DNA from: Phoronis australis
Lineage: Eukaryota > Phoronida > Phoronidae
Direction of reading: 5' to 3'
DNA length: 64,000 bases
Assembly (NCBI GenBank): GCA_002633005.1
Contig: NMRA01000001.1
Span: forward strand, 3,957,390 to 4,021,389
Shown: positions 1 through 16,771 of the stretch, in pieces
Layout: each line of letters starts with the position of its first letter
Numbering within the stretch: the stretch's first letter is position 1
Notes under the pieces: generated by a model
What the model saw: only the letters and a program-made list of their open reading frames with translations
The model's database searches: none
Told to the model about the DNA's origin: nothing
Made by a program: the position numbers and the translations under genes

Positions 1-3000
1 GAGTGTCAAAGTCAGATATTTTCAACCGATAATTTTTGTAATTAAATGGAATGATAAAACAGTTTCCAGTAAAATTGTGTTAATTTGATTGTCTTGTGTT
101 GTCCGTCTACATTGTTGACTAAGAGAAGAAGCAAGCACAAGTTCATGAAAAGCATTTGTATTTTGTATTCGCCCCCGGGCTACCCATGTACGACTATGCA
201 TGTCTGTTCATTTCTTTTGAACCACCCGCCCACCCTCCCTCCTTCAATAACGCGGTCGTGACTCATTTCTAAGACAAATGCCCTTCCACCATGACGTCAC
301 CATGGTCCATATTTTGTTAGGCACCCACCCATTCACCACTTTTCCTTTGTTGAGTAACTTTGGTTCCCGCCTAAAGAGGGCCTTGGAAAGGCGGGAAGTC
401 AGGGGCTGTCCACTTCGGACTGAAATGTTCAGCTGCAAAAAATATGAAACGACGAAGTCATACGAACTTGGTGGCACTTCTAACAAAAAGTAGTGTACTC
501 TAGTGAAATTAACACACAGTTTGAACACACTAATGTAACTTCAAAGCCTAACAAGGTAGACAAAGACATTCAACTAAGACTCTTAATCACAGCTGGTCAC
601 CTCAACATACATAGTAGGCGTTCGGGAATGCGTTCACTGACCCCACTGTTGAGCCAAAGTCTCCATTAAAGATACCAGAGTTGCGTTCAGAACACTGATG
701 ACTTTAAAAAAGGCTAAATGTTTTGCGTTTCGCCAGAGTTCCTCGGGTCTACGGAACCTTGAATGGCTCCCTTAATTCCGGATTTCCAAATAATCGAAAA
801 ACCTTCCACCCCAAAATCAACTTATGATACACTAAAATTCTTACTGATATGAAATTGGTTTAAAAATTTCCTTATTCCAATTAGAGACGATGTCGCGGGC
901 TCCAAAATAACTCGCATGTGCCGGCTATAAGTTGGACTGCCACTGACGGCGTGTCTTATGGGCCACACGTGGTTTCGGCGAATAACGAGTTGCTGCAAAC
1001 CCTAGAATCCACGTCTGACTTGAGCAATGAACAAGTCGGTGACCAATTTTGACAGCGGTGGTACAGCTCGGTTCTTAGTCGTCGGATCCCCATACTGATA
1101 TAGTTAACCAAGTAGGCCGACCTACAGCTCTGGTACCCGAGTCGCAGAAAAGACGGGATCCATCTTTCAGCGAGTAATTCATTTTCGATATACTTCTCTC
1201 ATAAAAATTACCCGGCCGTCCAAAGTGTTAACAAACCCAGCACTGGAGATATAGAGCTGGTCTCGCAATAAGTTCAAGAAACAAGTAGCGGATCCGAGTG
1301 CTTGAGATAATCGCATTCGCTCCAATTTTTTATGTCACATTTTGACTTGTTAGTTTTAAACTCCGCAATAAGTGAGTGCATTTGTGTCATTGAACGTTAA
1401 CATTGACCGTTTGTGCTCGTGGGCAGCCCGTCAAGGCGGCCCATTGCCGGACTTTTCCACCATGACGCGACTAAGAGAGAGACCGCCCGTGCGGCCAGTG
1501 AAGAAGACAATCTACCCCAGTATTTACGCGTTTTTTGCGATTCCGCCACCGCACGATTCCCAGTGCTGATAACCAGCACAAGTCCACGGTCTAGCAAATA
1601 CCAGACAGGGATTTAATCCGAAATGTATCAGACACTTGAACTTGGTAGTAGGCGGCACTAGATGGAGCAACAACGAATATCAAGTTGGAAAAGCAACCGG
1701 AGTTCCCAGCCGGCCGGGTGCAGCCAGAAGGCTTACTGACACCAAGGGCGTCTACACGATATTACGGGCCCCCCGGCCGGGCACAGAGGTCCACTGGGGC
1801 CTCTGTTATACCAAGTGTTTATAGCAATAACAAACGTACATTTTACCCCAACAAGTGGCATGTGTATTTATCGACTGGCCTGGCCTTGCGCTGCCAACAC
1901 CGGCAGTGCATATCAGAAATCGACGAACATGCTGTTTCTACAGTATTCATTAATGGAGTGCTTTTCAAAATACATGCATCCATAGAAAATGGCTTAGAGT
2001 GATTTTACCCGTGTTAAATTGCAGTTTTACGGCACATTAAGCCCTCCGTCGGCGGGTACTTTGCTAATTTTTCTACTCGAGCATACGCGATCTTGAGATT
2101 GAGCAAAATTCCAAGTTCACGCAAAGCAGCACTTAGCCGGATTTGTATCATTCGGTATGACTGACATGGAGAAGCCTGGGTCCCCTGTAGTCGTGGGGCC
2201 CCGGGCAAGTGGGCCGAGTGGTAAAGACGGCACTGACTGACACAAAATTGCATATAATGTGAAATGAAAACGATTTTTGACTTAATTTGATAATTCTTAC
2301 ACAAGATGTTCTACTATGGATTAGTATTGAGACTATAAAAGTGCCCACCACTAAACGGTCTTGAGACTAAGACCCAAAATAATGACAGTGGGGAAAATGA
2401 CGACAGTCCAACTGAGCTGCTGGCCCTAGTCCAGGGGCACGTTCTGTAACGCTAGACGTGAATTTTCTCTAACTCAACATTCCAGTCTTGCCAACGTTCA
2501 CTCACTTCAGTGCAGGTGTTTGTTGGCAAGGTGATCAGCTTACTCAAGAGATTTTGCATAGGTGATTCCGACAAACTCTCAAAAATAGATTTACACAATG
2601 CACCCGATAAAATGTGATTTTCATCGCTACTGTCAGTAGCAGATTTAGAGGGGGGCCAAGGGGGCCATGACCCCCCTAAAATTCCCCCAGATTACTTTTG
2701 GGAGTTCGGGGGTGCGAATGTCTGACAGGAAAAATCCTGGCTAATACTCTGTCCTGACCCCCCTAACTCAAAATCCTGGATCCGCCCCTGACTGTATATT
2801 GACATAACAGAGACTTGTCATGATGAAAATGCACACCTGTTACAAAATATGGTAATACATTAGCTAGAGGGAACAAAACAACATACAGAAGTAGGCTAGA
2901 GGCATACCAGCTCTTATCACACAACACTTTCAACTACGAAAACAATAGCAATGAATGTAACACATATCCTGCATGACGGTCATAAGCACGGGATTGCGAG

Positions 3001-3366
3001 GGAACGCAACCCAGTGGTTTATTTTAGGGGAAGCGCTATACAGAATCTAATGTATGACTATCCTAAACACTATTCACACTAATCACCCATCTTAATAATC
3101 ACCTGATATGACTTGTGTGTCTATGAAGACTACAGGATCAGACGATCGTAACTATGAAAGGACCTACAACATTTGGTGTAATGGAGACCAGAAATCACGA
3201 TCTTAATTGTTCAGTGTATTCAATTCAACAGGTTTAACAAATTTAATAACAAAAAAACATTTCAGAATGACCAAACATGACTGCGCCAGTAAAGTCACAT
3301 TTGCACCTCACAATGAATAAGCTGGACTAGGCTTGTGTATAACAAAGAACGACGAACTTTGCTTCA
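1..3366. other. Intergenic region downstream of CINP
   Basis: No exon is supported here. The short ORFs between 244 and 2351 lack recognisable domains, overlap on both strands, and do not connect through in-phase splice sites. A GC-richer patch lies at about 1400-1830. The only clear structured feature is the small TIR element near 2634-2794. A minus-strand AATAAA (TTTATT on the plus strand at 3018-3023) lies about 345 bases beyond the CINP stop and may be its polyadenylation signal. Confidence 0.6.
2634..2794. mobile_element. Small TIR element (MITE-like), GGATCCGCC-end family
   Basis: The left end reads CAGTAGCAGATTTAGAGG. The right end, reverse-complemented, reads CAGGGGCGGATCCAGG, so the ends form an imperfect inverted repeat around roughly 160 bases rich in runs of G and C. 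The same kind of ends appear at 9091-9254 and 45296-45873, which supports a dispersed non-autonomous DNA transposon family. No coding capacity. Exact ends and target-site duplication were not resolved. Confidence 0.6.
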
Positions 3367-6300
3367 TCACCTGTGCCCAGTTTCCAGCAGCATTGATTCT
3401 AACGTTATCGCACACTTGTCATCAATGTACGGCTGATGTAACCACGATGCAGAACAAAACATCATTAACGACCTGTCTTTGACATGAGCAATGTTTTCCA
3501 ATATAGATTTCTTTAACTTGAGTTCCTGAGTATACGCGCACAGCAGTTCGTCAGATGTTTCATCTGAAATAGAAGTATTACACGCAGATGATCAACAAGT
3601 TCAATTAATACCGGAATTTCCCGCACACAGTTTGCACCACAAAATGCACGGCCATGAGCTTATAATCGGAAAATTTTCCAAACATTTTCCGTGCTCATTG
3701 TCCTAATTTTGGGCCACAGTGATGATGTTAAAGGATTCAAGGGTTTCCCAAAATAGACCGTCAGTCACAAGCAAGGCTTTATTGATGTTTACACGTAGCC
3801 ACCAGGTTAGTCACTAGTGCTGTAATCAAAAACCAACAGCCTCAAACTGTCTTAGCCATTAGAAAGAGCCAGCATGCTTTCCATAGACAGGAGAACCTTG
3901 CGAAAATGCAAAATCACGCAAAACTGCGAGACATCGCCCTGTATTATAAGCGAAGCACGTTATCACATTAGCTTCCTTCCTTTGCAAGTTTCTTGCCCGT
4001 CTACAGAACTCAACCCAACTTGGTGAGTAGCGAGGTTAAAAACATCCAACTGACAGGAGACAGTTGGAGATTTGTAGCACTATGTGATTCAGCCGCACTA
4101 TCCTTGGAAGCCTATCAATAATTCATTCGTATCTCAGTAGCCTGCCCACGGCGGCACTGAAACGTCGTCACAGTTATGTTTCAAAGACAAGCAATATGCA
4201 TCAAGCTCGGGGAAGGACGAAGTCACAAATAAAGAGATGACACATCTCAAAGAGAGTATTCAGAGTATATGTCACTAAAGCTTACATGGGGGGGGGGGGT
4301 TCACCTCCTCGTCCCCGCTTCCTACAATTATGGAGTTGAATGACAAACTTTTGATGGTTAACGAAGGTAACAGAAGACTATGTTGTTTGAAAGTTTAAAG
4401 TAATTAAGTGCTCGATATACCTGTTAATAGGCTGAAACACAGTTAAGTACCCTTTTAATAAAGATCAGCAGCAGAAATGTCAGTGAAATGTGTAAAAACA
4501 GCNACTCAACCCAACTTGGTGAGTAGCGAGGTTAAAAACATCCAACTGACAGGAGACAGTTGGAGATTTGTAGCACTATGTGATTCAGCTGCACTATCCC
4601 TGGAAGCCTATCAATAATTCATTCGTATCTCAGTAGCCTGCCCACGGCGGCACTGAAACGTCGTCACAGTTATCTGTTTCAAAGACAAGCAATATGCATC
4701 AAGCTCGGGGAAGGACGAAGTCACAAATAAAGAGATGACACATCTCAAAGAGAGTATTCAGAGTATATGTCACTAAAGCTTACATGGGGGGGGTTCACCT
4801 CCTCGTCCCCGCTTCCTACAATTATGGAGTTGAATGACAAACTTTTGATGGTTAACGAAGGTAACAGAAGACTATGTTGTTTGAAAGTTTAAAGTAATTA
4901 AGTGCTCGATATACCTGTTAATAGGCTGAAACACAGTTAAGTACCCTTTTAATAAAGATCAGCAGCAGAAATGTCAGTGAAATGTGTAAAAACAGCTTAC
5001 AACATTCACATATTTATAAAATATATTACTACCACGAGGCACATTTAATTAGCATTTCAAGACCAGTGACCGTCTGTAATATAAATGTAACCTTTACTCT
5101 CTCCTCAAGTGTTACTAAACTTCAGTAGGCTCTACACATATATTTAGAGGATTTTATGGAGGTTTAAAACAGAAGGGAACCCAATGTCAGAATTCTCTTT
5201 GAAAACATTCGGAAACTACGGAACAAGACATGACAGGACATGACAAACCAAGGCCTCTTTATTAAAGCTTAAGTCCAAACAGACAGTGAACTGCGATCAT
5301 TTTCAATGTCAACTGGATGACATCGTCTGCGAGGCAACCCTCCCCTCCAGAAATGGGAACAAAGACAAGAGGATGGAGGTGGTGAATATGGGACTTGTAA
5401 TGGAAGTAACAGTGCTTGTTCTGATGGTTGTGACAATGATAGTGGTGAAGATAATGATGGTGGTTGCGATTCTGGCAATAGTAGTGGTAACAGTAGTAGT
5501 GGGTCCTCCTAGTAATAACAAAACATGCTCACAGAACTTAGACACGGGCCATGTCTGAAACAGACACGATGCCATGGAATGCTCATCACCAGACTGATGG
5601 TGCACCAGGTCGCACACTCCTTTTAGTGATGTAGTTAAAGATGACATCTTCTTCACGATTTTCTCCTGAAAAAGACAGAAAATGTTACACTTGTTATCTG
5701 GTTAATGCACACGTATAATTTTTTCCAAAAACTTCTACACTAATCAACAAGCCAATCTGCTATTCAGTTCCGAAATTAAGCCCTGAATGATTTGTCTGGG
5801 GAGGGAATCATGTTCTATCGTCGTAAGGACAGGTTTGATACATATTCTGGGTGTTTTGTTTGATAAAACTTCAAAACTTATCCGATTGACGCCTCTGATT
5901 GTTGCACAACATCAAATACATTATTCAAAAACAACAGCATTATGCGTGATGATGCGACGCCACTGTTGCTATGCAGCGCCTAACTTTTATACCAACAGGG
6001 TCCCGGTTTGTAATTAAAATTTTTGGAAATGAATAATAAGGTAAATTCATTTTATTCAAAATTTCATCACAAGAAATGCGATGGCACATTTTCCCACCAA
6101 CACCGTAGCATTTTTTCTCAACAGGTACCAGTCTTGACTAATTGGAGCTGGAGACCTGCTTGTTACGAAAGTTAAAATAACATTTGCGCAGGACTTATAT
6201 GTTTTAATTTTCAATGAAATAACAAGTATGAAATACCATTTTCTGGAAAACCATTTCCAAAGTTTCAAACAGTCCTAGCATTTCTGAGGGCATGTCATCT

Positions 6301-6903
6301 TTGTCTAAGCTTTCATCATCCAAGCTCATTCTGAAATGTTAAGTATTGCATTTAAAATACCATGAACTATTACACACATGCTCAACAAATATGCAATTTT
6401 ATCCTCGTGTGAATAATACCCTTCTTAAATAAACGCACAAATTATACATGATAACTCATCCAACCAAAACCTTTTAAAAAAGTACAAGCAAAACACTTCT
6501 CACGGTGCTGAGATAAGGAACTTCCCAAGCCCAAGCCAACAAAAGCATACAGAAAATGGAGAATACTTCTATATTGTCACTAATGCTGGCAAATGAACTC
6601 CAACATTACTTATCACTCATCTTTTATGGCCATTCTAGGCAAACCATATATCGGAAAATATTCAAACGTAAAACAGTCTACATTCTACAGGTACCATACA
6701 TACACGTGCTGTAGTTTACAGTTGGCAATTCTGTTGACAACATCCACACCAGCTGCATTGAGGGAATTCCATTTCTGAATCAGGTTGTGCCAGTCAGCTG
6801 AGGCATCTTTTACTATACGTGCATTCCCAGTCAGATTGCCATGAACACTGTGTTTGCCAGTGTCTGAAAATGAGAACAACTTGTGCCCCTCAGTTTGCGT
6901 CAT
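3367..6903 (-). CDS. CINP: CDK2-interacting protein (CINP)
   Basis: CINP binds cyclin-dependent kinase 2 and CDC7, links to ATR-ATRIP signalling, and is a subunit of the SPATA5-SPATA5L1-C1orf109 (55LCC) complex; that is knowledge of the human protein. Four minus-strand exons are supported: 6903-6704, 6330-6237, 5665-5533 and 3563-3367 (TGA). Splice phases 2, 0 and 1 all match, giving 207 residues against about 212 in human. Matches recalled from human CINP include ADWHNLIQKW and an IAN motif in exon 1, the helical SSL..S.KG.C block with FQTWP in exon 3, and SWLHQPY plus the C-terminal LESMLLETGHR in exon 4. An in-frame ATG at 6930 would add nine residues. The exon 1 donor, GTATGT after CACGT, was chosen because it alone keeps phase. 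The acidic linker after exon 1 is shorter than in human. Intron 3 carries a 0.5 kb tandem duplication. Confidence 0.93.
4008..4996. repeat. Tandem duplication, about 0.49 kb x 2, with N at the junction
   Basis: Copy 1 is 4008-4502 and copy 2 is 4504-4996. They are nearly identical, differing by a few substitutions (for example GCCGCAC versus GCTGCAC), a two-base indel in CAGTTAT(CT)GTTTC, and the length of a poly-G run near 4290/4787. A single N at 4503 sits exactly between them. This is the pattern expected when an assembler abuts two overlapping or allelic contigs, although a real duplication is possible. Confidence 0.9.
5400..5515. repeat. Degenerate trinucleotide-rich tract
   Basis: Imperfect GGT/GAT/AGT repeats run along the plus strand next to the splice donor of CINP exon 3. 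They read as Thr/Ile-rich or Ser/Pro-rich peptides in overlapping minus frames. The CINP exon ends at 5533, upstream of this tract, so it is intronic. Confidence 0.6.
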
Positions 6904-7629
6904 TGCTTCTTCTTGGATGGTGAAAGTCAAGACAGTCCAGTCTCTTTGCAGTCATTCAGCAAAAATTCAAACATAGCAAAAACTACACGTTGCTAATTAG
7001 CATCATCATCCATACATCATACATTCAAAGAAACAACTATTCTTACTCGCTTCACAATAATTACGAACGGTGTACAACAGTAACATTAATTGTAACAAAA
7101 TATTAATGTCACTTTTCTCCTGTGAATGAGTGTACAAAGGTTGTACAGGAGAATTACTAATAGTGTTTGGTGTCTCAATAGACTCAAAATCGGTTCGAGT
7201 TAAGTCACTTTATTAATCTGGACCGAACGTACACAAGCACAGTCAAACAAAACATCCCACCTAATGCCTGTTCTAATGTTCCAGCCAGCGATATGAAAAC
7301 TTGAATACAGTTTTGCATCAAGGCTACACCACTTGCTGACCTTCATTTTTTCAGTTTTTTGGAACATTCCATTGCCAAATTACTGCAGTAAGAATACCCC
7401 TATATCACTATCGGACGTGCCAGCCCTGACTATGAACTTTTGAGTGAAGTCTGGCACTTGTAGGGTGGAACCACAGGTTCATCCAGATTCACCGTCTCAG
7501 TCTGTAAATACTTACCTGCAGACGAGTTATGTGTCCAGTATGTCCAAGTTCAGATGCTGGTAGTTTACTGAGTAGCTTATGCATATCAAGCGGCTGTCAG
7601 GATAGACAGTGCCATTGTCTCAACTGCCA

Positions 7630-8150
7630 CCAGTAGAGATGGCGAGGCTTCATACACCGGCAGCTTTTCGACAAATTATGCCTCACACTGATTAAATCAC
7701 CAAAGTCATGTTGTTATAAGTACCTTTTGTGAATGAAAGGACACCTTAATTAGGAGGTCGTTGATGTCTTTTGACTCCTTCCAACTCGAACAAATACTCC
7801 CGTAATCAAACTTTTTTCGAGCATTCTTTCATTCTGATGCCCAGATCAGCAACTGGTCAGTTTTACACTGTGCATGCTCCTGGCATGCGCAGTGTTAAAA
7901 ATTGTCAGTTGCCAATTAGGGAAACGGACCGAAGGACTGCTCAAAAAAGTTTGATTACCGCAGAATTTGATAGAGTTGGAAGGAATTAAAACCATCGACG
8001 GCCTCCTAAGGCTAAGCCATGCCAAAGGTGTCCCTCTTTGCGCAAAAAATACTTAATTATAACAATTTATTTTTGACGTTTTAATCAGTGTGAGGCATAA
8101 TTCACAAAAAAGCTTCTGGCTCCAACAGTAGCTTCACCGTCTCTAACTGG
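7630..8150. mobile_element. Foldback (long inverted repeat) MITE
   Basis: The whole segment is an imperfect palindrome centred near 7876 (GTGCATGC-TCCTG-GCATGCGC). The outer arms share AATTATGCCTCACACTGATT (7674-7694 versus the complement near 8082-8101) and CCAGT(T)AGAGA.GG.GA at the ends. The inner arms share TAGGAGG..GTCG, TCCTTCCAACTC and GGTAATCAAACTTTTTT-like blocks. No coding capacity. It abuts the next TIR element directly. Confidence 0.85.
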
Positions 8151-8152
8151 GC

Positions 8153-9749
8153 CAATCGAGACGGCGGTGAGCACATGCACCTTTAATTTTGTCAGCCCTC
8201 AACGATAATATTGGCCTACGGCTACAGGTAGGGAGGACAATCAAAAAGTAGGTCACGGTGCTCCATATCTGCCTCCGTGTAAAACCCACGTCGGTAAATT
8301 ACCCGATTTCAGACTTCAAAGTTAACTATAAGACTATTTTGTGTTATAAATCGTTACCTTAGTCTTTATTTGTAAGTTTGTAATCTTTTTGTCTCAAATT
8401 ATCGCTGATAAATCATTTTTTGTAAGCTTTTTTTAGCGCACGATTTTCCGCCATGCGATCAACTTTCGAAAAAGTACCTCTTGTTCCTCCTATCCAAAAG
8501 AGCACTATACTCTCAAATACAAACATGAAATTTGGACAGGATGTAGTTTAGATGCGTGCGCATCTCCTCAAGTTGTTTTCTCGAAGTCAAGGCCAAGTTT
8601 TCATTGCGAGTTTTCGATCGTCTGGAAGGCCTAATTTTGGTCGGTCGGGAGATTGATGTTTTTCCAGTTGCGCAATATGCCCCCCCGATTTTTAGATGAG
8701 GAATTTATCACTCTTTTAATTGGTAATTATTTCATTTTCAGAAATTCTGTCAAACTGCTGCGCATTGGCACTTTTCAAACAGCAGTCGTTAGTTCACTAA
8801 GTCGCCGCATGTCAGCGCCACCAGCGGCTACGTTGAAGTTCAATGGCATCGCAACTTCACCGTTCGAAATAAAGTTGTTACAAAGTTTTTGTTGCATAAA
8901 TGATGAAATTCTTCATGTTAAGGGTGATTTGTCTTCACAAATGGTCTTTTGTCTACTTTCTGATGTTTTTTGCCATGATACGATCTAATAGTACATGGGT
9001 GGCACCCAACACTGAAAAAAGTGGGAGACTATAGCCTCCCCCAGCCTCCTGTCACTGTCAGGCAATGATGTGTTGCCCATGTAGTAGTATTCAGGGGCAG
9101 ATCTAGGATTTTTAGATAGGAGGGGGGTGCAGGGCAGAGTATTACGCAGGATTTTACCCGTAAGATATTTGCACCCTCAAACTGCCAAATGAAATATGGC
9201 AGTTTTAGGGGGGCCACGGGTCAGGCCCCCTTGCCCCCCCCAAATCCACCAATGTGATCTTGTGATTTGATGTGAAATTTCCTCCTAGCTCAGATGTATT
9301 TATTTCTGAGCTGATGTGGTGTCTTTGCTCTTTACCTTTTGAGTTGTGTAATCCATTGTTTTCATCAAACATGATGAGCCTGTTCTATATGCTACAACAA
9401 CAACTTAAACAGCAATATCTCTGTAGAAATCGATCCAAATTTTATATACTACATACCACCATGTTTGTCTCAATGAGACGAATCTTTTTATATGCAGCAC
9501 ATGTATATTCTTTAATTTTTTACGAAATTATGTAAAAAGGCAGATATTTTACGCATAATCGTCGCGTTTCATCGGCCATTTTCTCATCAACCGCTAATCC
9601 AATTCTGATTTTTGCACCATTTCATTTCTCACACCAAGGGCTTTTCAAAAATGTATGACACATGGGTATTGTAAAAAAAATTTAAAAAACGTTGTCCTCC
9701 CTACTACAGATAGTTGAGGGCTGAATAAAGGTGCTAGCTTGACTCGGCA
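8153..9749. mobile_element. Non-autonomous DNA transposon with about 80-base TIRs
   Basis: The left end (8153-8245) and the reverse complement of the right end (9690-9749) share CACCTTTA.TTTGTCAGCCCTCAAC-like sequence followed by GTAGGGAGGACAA. The interior is AT-rich with short ORFs and no transposase-like sequence I can recognise. A smaller TIR element is nested at 9091-9254, so this element is the older of the two. Confidence 0.75.
9091..9254. mobile_element. Small TIR element nested in the 1.6 kb element
   Basis: The left end CAGGGGCAGATCTAGG and the complement of the right end, TTGGTGGATTTGGGGGGG, form imperfect inverted ends around about 160 bases with G-run and C-run interiors. It belongs to the same family as 2634-2794 and 45296-45873. 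Confidence 0.65.
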
Positions 9750-10249
9750 ATTACTATTAAAACAAAAAAGGCTTATTTACCAATTGGAGAAAATCCTGAA
9801 TTTTCGAAGTTACCAGAAGTGGAGGCAACTTTCCTTTTAGACTTCCTTGAAGACATCACTATGTAAATCACAAAAGATTTTCAAAAAGAAGCATGCCTTG
9901 TCGTCTGTTCCTGTAATACTGTGGTAAAAGCATACCAACTTAATTTTATTGATTTATTTAAATTTATTTTAGAGCAAGTATATCAGGCTTTTAGAATCCT
10001 AATTAAAACATAACATAAATTTTAAAGAAAAGTATAAATATTAAAAAATAGGAAAAATTGGAGAAATTTTACGTGATAAAAAGATATGAAAACAAATGTC
10101 TTGCTATTCATGAAAAATCTGGAAATCCCGGAAGTGAAATAGGTCAACTTCAAAATAGGTCAAGTCGGAGACTATCTTAACAGTGTTCAATCTTCGGCCT
10201 GGAGCTATCATCGTTCTGATTAGAAAGTTAAGTCCATTACATCGTCATT

Positions 10250-14387
<4,138 letters not shown>

Positions 14388-16771
14388 TTTTCAGTTACCG
14401 AAAATAGTCGGCGCCAAAAAGCCAACTGGACATTTGAAGACTGATCATCACCAGAAAATCGATTAGAGATACTTTGATTAATCAATGAACTTACTGTGTG
14501 CAATCTTGGTTTTGTCAAGATTATTGGTAAACCAAACCACTCAGAACAACTTGATTTAGGAGGCACTGTAAGAGCTGTTATTGGTGTTACTGTTGTTGTG
14601 TTCAGACAAATTAAACTAAGTTATAACTTTTCCACTTTGATTAGTTTTATTGAGTTGGTCCCGCTGTTAACACTGGGAGTTGCATCAGTCAAATTGCTGG
14701 TTTTAGTCGCTAGAGGTCGGTATCATTGGGTTACAACTCTTGCAACTGTGCTGACAATGACCGTTCACACCTTTACAACTGCCCGCTAAACCACCCTTAC
14801 AGAAGGTTATAACCGCAGGGTGTGCTACAGTTGCAACGCAACAACAGGTTTTAAACTCCTCACTCCAAGAGTTCTGACCTTTAAACCAGGTTTAAAAGTT
14901 ATAGCTGCTTTGGTGTAAGATTTTCATATGATCTCTTCCTGATATGATAGAATGCCGTTGGCTAGACCGTAGCGCTGCGCCATTGTTTTCACCAAATATT
15001 TGTGCGAGCTATCTTTCTATCAACTTCAGTGCGTTTCAGGTAATTAGTCTTCCAAACAACGTTTTTAATTAAACAACCAAGCCTTTGCGCCAGCCTACAG
15101 ACACACAATACACGGAAGCCTTGCTAGCACAGTTTTTAGTGTTCATCACTCAGTGCTTTATCAGAACACTGACGTAAATGCCATTGTCATAGGTGCAGAG
15201 ATCTATGACGAAAAATATGACTGAATGACAAGTTGTTCTCACCAGCGCTATTCTGAAAACATAACAATCATCAAAGAACGACGGTCATCTACTAGTGAAA
15301 ACGTGGTCTTTCCCGGCCTTTTGATTGGATCAGCGGCAGGACCTTAGCGTTCACAGCATGGGAGGCTAATTTATATTGCGACGGTGAATTGGTCAACGTT
15401 ATTCGGAGTAGAGTAGTTGATTGATTTTGCGTGAGAGAAATAATTTTAAAAACTTGAGACTACATTTTTGGTTTTATTACGTGATCGACAACTGGCATGG
15501 AGCTCATGTAGGCACATAATAGGCAAAATAAACAAGGGCAAGTTAAAACATACATTATGTTTTTACCTCAGCTTTTTTACCCTTCGGAAGTTCGCTCAGG
15601 AACGGTGACGTCGGGTAAAAAGACTGAGGAGAACTCGCAAGTCGGTGTAACATATAATCGACCATAAAATGCTTCACAAATTCTGTTTCTAAACACTAAA
15701 ATCGATAATTCATTAAAATCATGCGTGTACATGTATAAGTCATAAAATACATATTTTCTTAGATTAGAAAACATGTGACCATACAACTTTAGCCCTGGAA
15801 TGCCAAATCCGATCTCGCGGTCGCTGGGGTTGCGCCGCGCATGCGTGAGAGTTGTTTGCATTCGTTTGTTCCGGAGTGTGTACGTGCTATGGAATTTACT
15901 GTCACTTTTCGCAACTGCCCCGGTTTTTAACCGAATTGCACAAGAGCCATATCAATAGAAAAGCCTTTGTCAGTTCTTGATGATTACATCAGAAGCAAAT
16001 GATTTATAACTAATTACCATTTTAAGCCTACTGGTTTAAAAAATTAATTTTAAAAACCAAGAGTGTTACCAGCTAGTAATCATGAAAAGGAAACGAATCA
16101 GAGGTTTTACAAATGACTAGTTAAGCCACTAGGGAAATAATGACAGGCATTCATACAAACGTATACATCTTTATATATTAATTGGACCTTTAATGCTGTT
16201 TAATACAGTTCTTCAGAAAAAATTCTGGGCGGAATGACATTTACAAAAATGTGATGAATAATTACTCCATCTATCTGAAATTTGTAGATAAAGGCAATCT
16301 GCTGATAAAAAAATGAACAACCATCTATTGCTTAGGTTTGAAACATACTGTGGATACAATATCATTACATATATTGCAGTGTAGGACTCTACCGTAAACA
16401 AGAAACATTGGAACTCGTTCTTACGAAAGTGGAATCTGGAAATAACAGTGTTTATGAAAAAGTGACAAATGAACACCTGTTCCATAGTTGTCAACATTCG
16501 AGAATGAAAAAGCGACAACTAATTTGAAAAGCAGGGACTTCTGGATACAAGCGTTGCATCTGGGTCTATGCCAAAACGCAAATATGAAATGTTCGTCGCA
16601 ACACACAAAAATGTCCCGACGGCGTTTTTTTTGTCGAACTGGAGATGTTACACCCAAAAGCGCCCGACGGCGTTTTTTTTTGTTTTTTGCAAGTCGAATG
16701 CCCAATTGCCGGTGCCTAAAAAACCCATGAAACGTCCCATTTTTTCTTTTTAGTTTACCGGGAAAATAATT

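Larger units (their letters stand above)
3564..5532 (-). other. CINP intron 3
   Basis: Intron between the last two CINP exons, with donor GTGAGC and an acceptor ending TTTCAG. It holds the tandem duplication at 4008-4996 and, near the donor, a degenerate GAT/GGT trinucleotide-like tract at about 5400-5515. The tract creates spurious Thr- or Val-rich ORFs. Confidence 0.85.
6904..10249. other. Divergent CINP-RBKS intergenic region
   Basis: This stretch separates the CINP start (minus) from the RBKS start (plus), so it should hold both promoters. Most of 7630-9750 is transposon-derived: a foldback element, then a larger TIR element with a smaller one nested in it. No further exon is supported. 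The promoter elements themselves were not recognised. Confidence 0.7.

Noticed and set aside
1372-2002. Several overlapping ORFs in a GC-richer patch
   Set aside because: Both strands are open by composition, and there are no domains or in-phase introns.
2180-2250. tRNA-like GGGCCGAGTGGTAAAG sequence
   Set aside because: It resembles a tRNA A box, but I found no B box at the right distance.
5286-5656. Long Thr/Val-rich minus-strand ORF and its overlapping frames
   Set aside because: Only 5533-5665 is exon 3 of CINP. The rest is intronic trinucleotide-like repeat beyond a GTGAGC donor.
15577-15861. 94-codon minus-strand ORF with a CpG-rich, NRF1-like start
   Set aside because: GCGCATGCG hints at a promoter, but no second exon or homologue was recognised, so it is not called as a gene.
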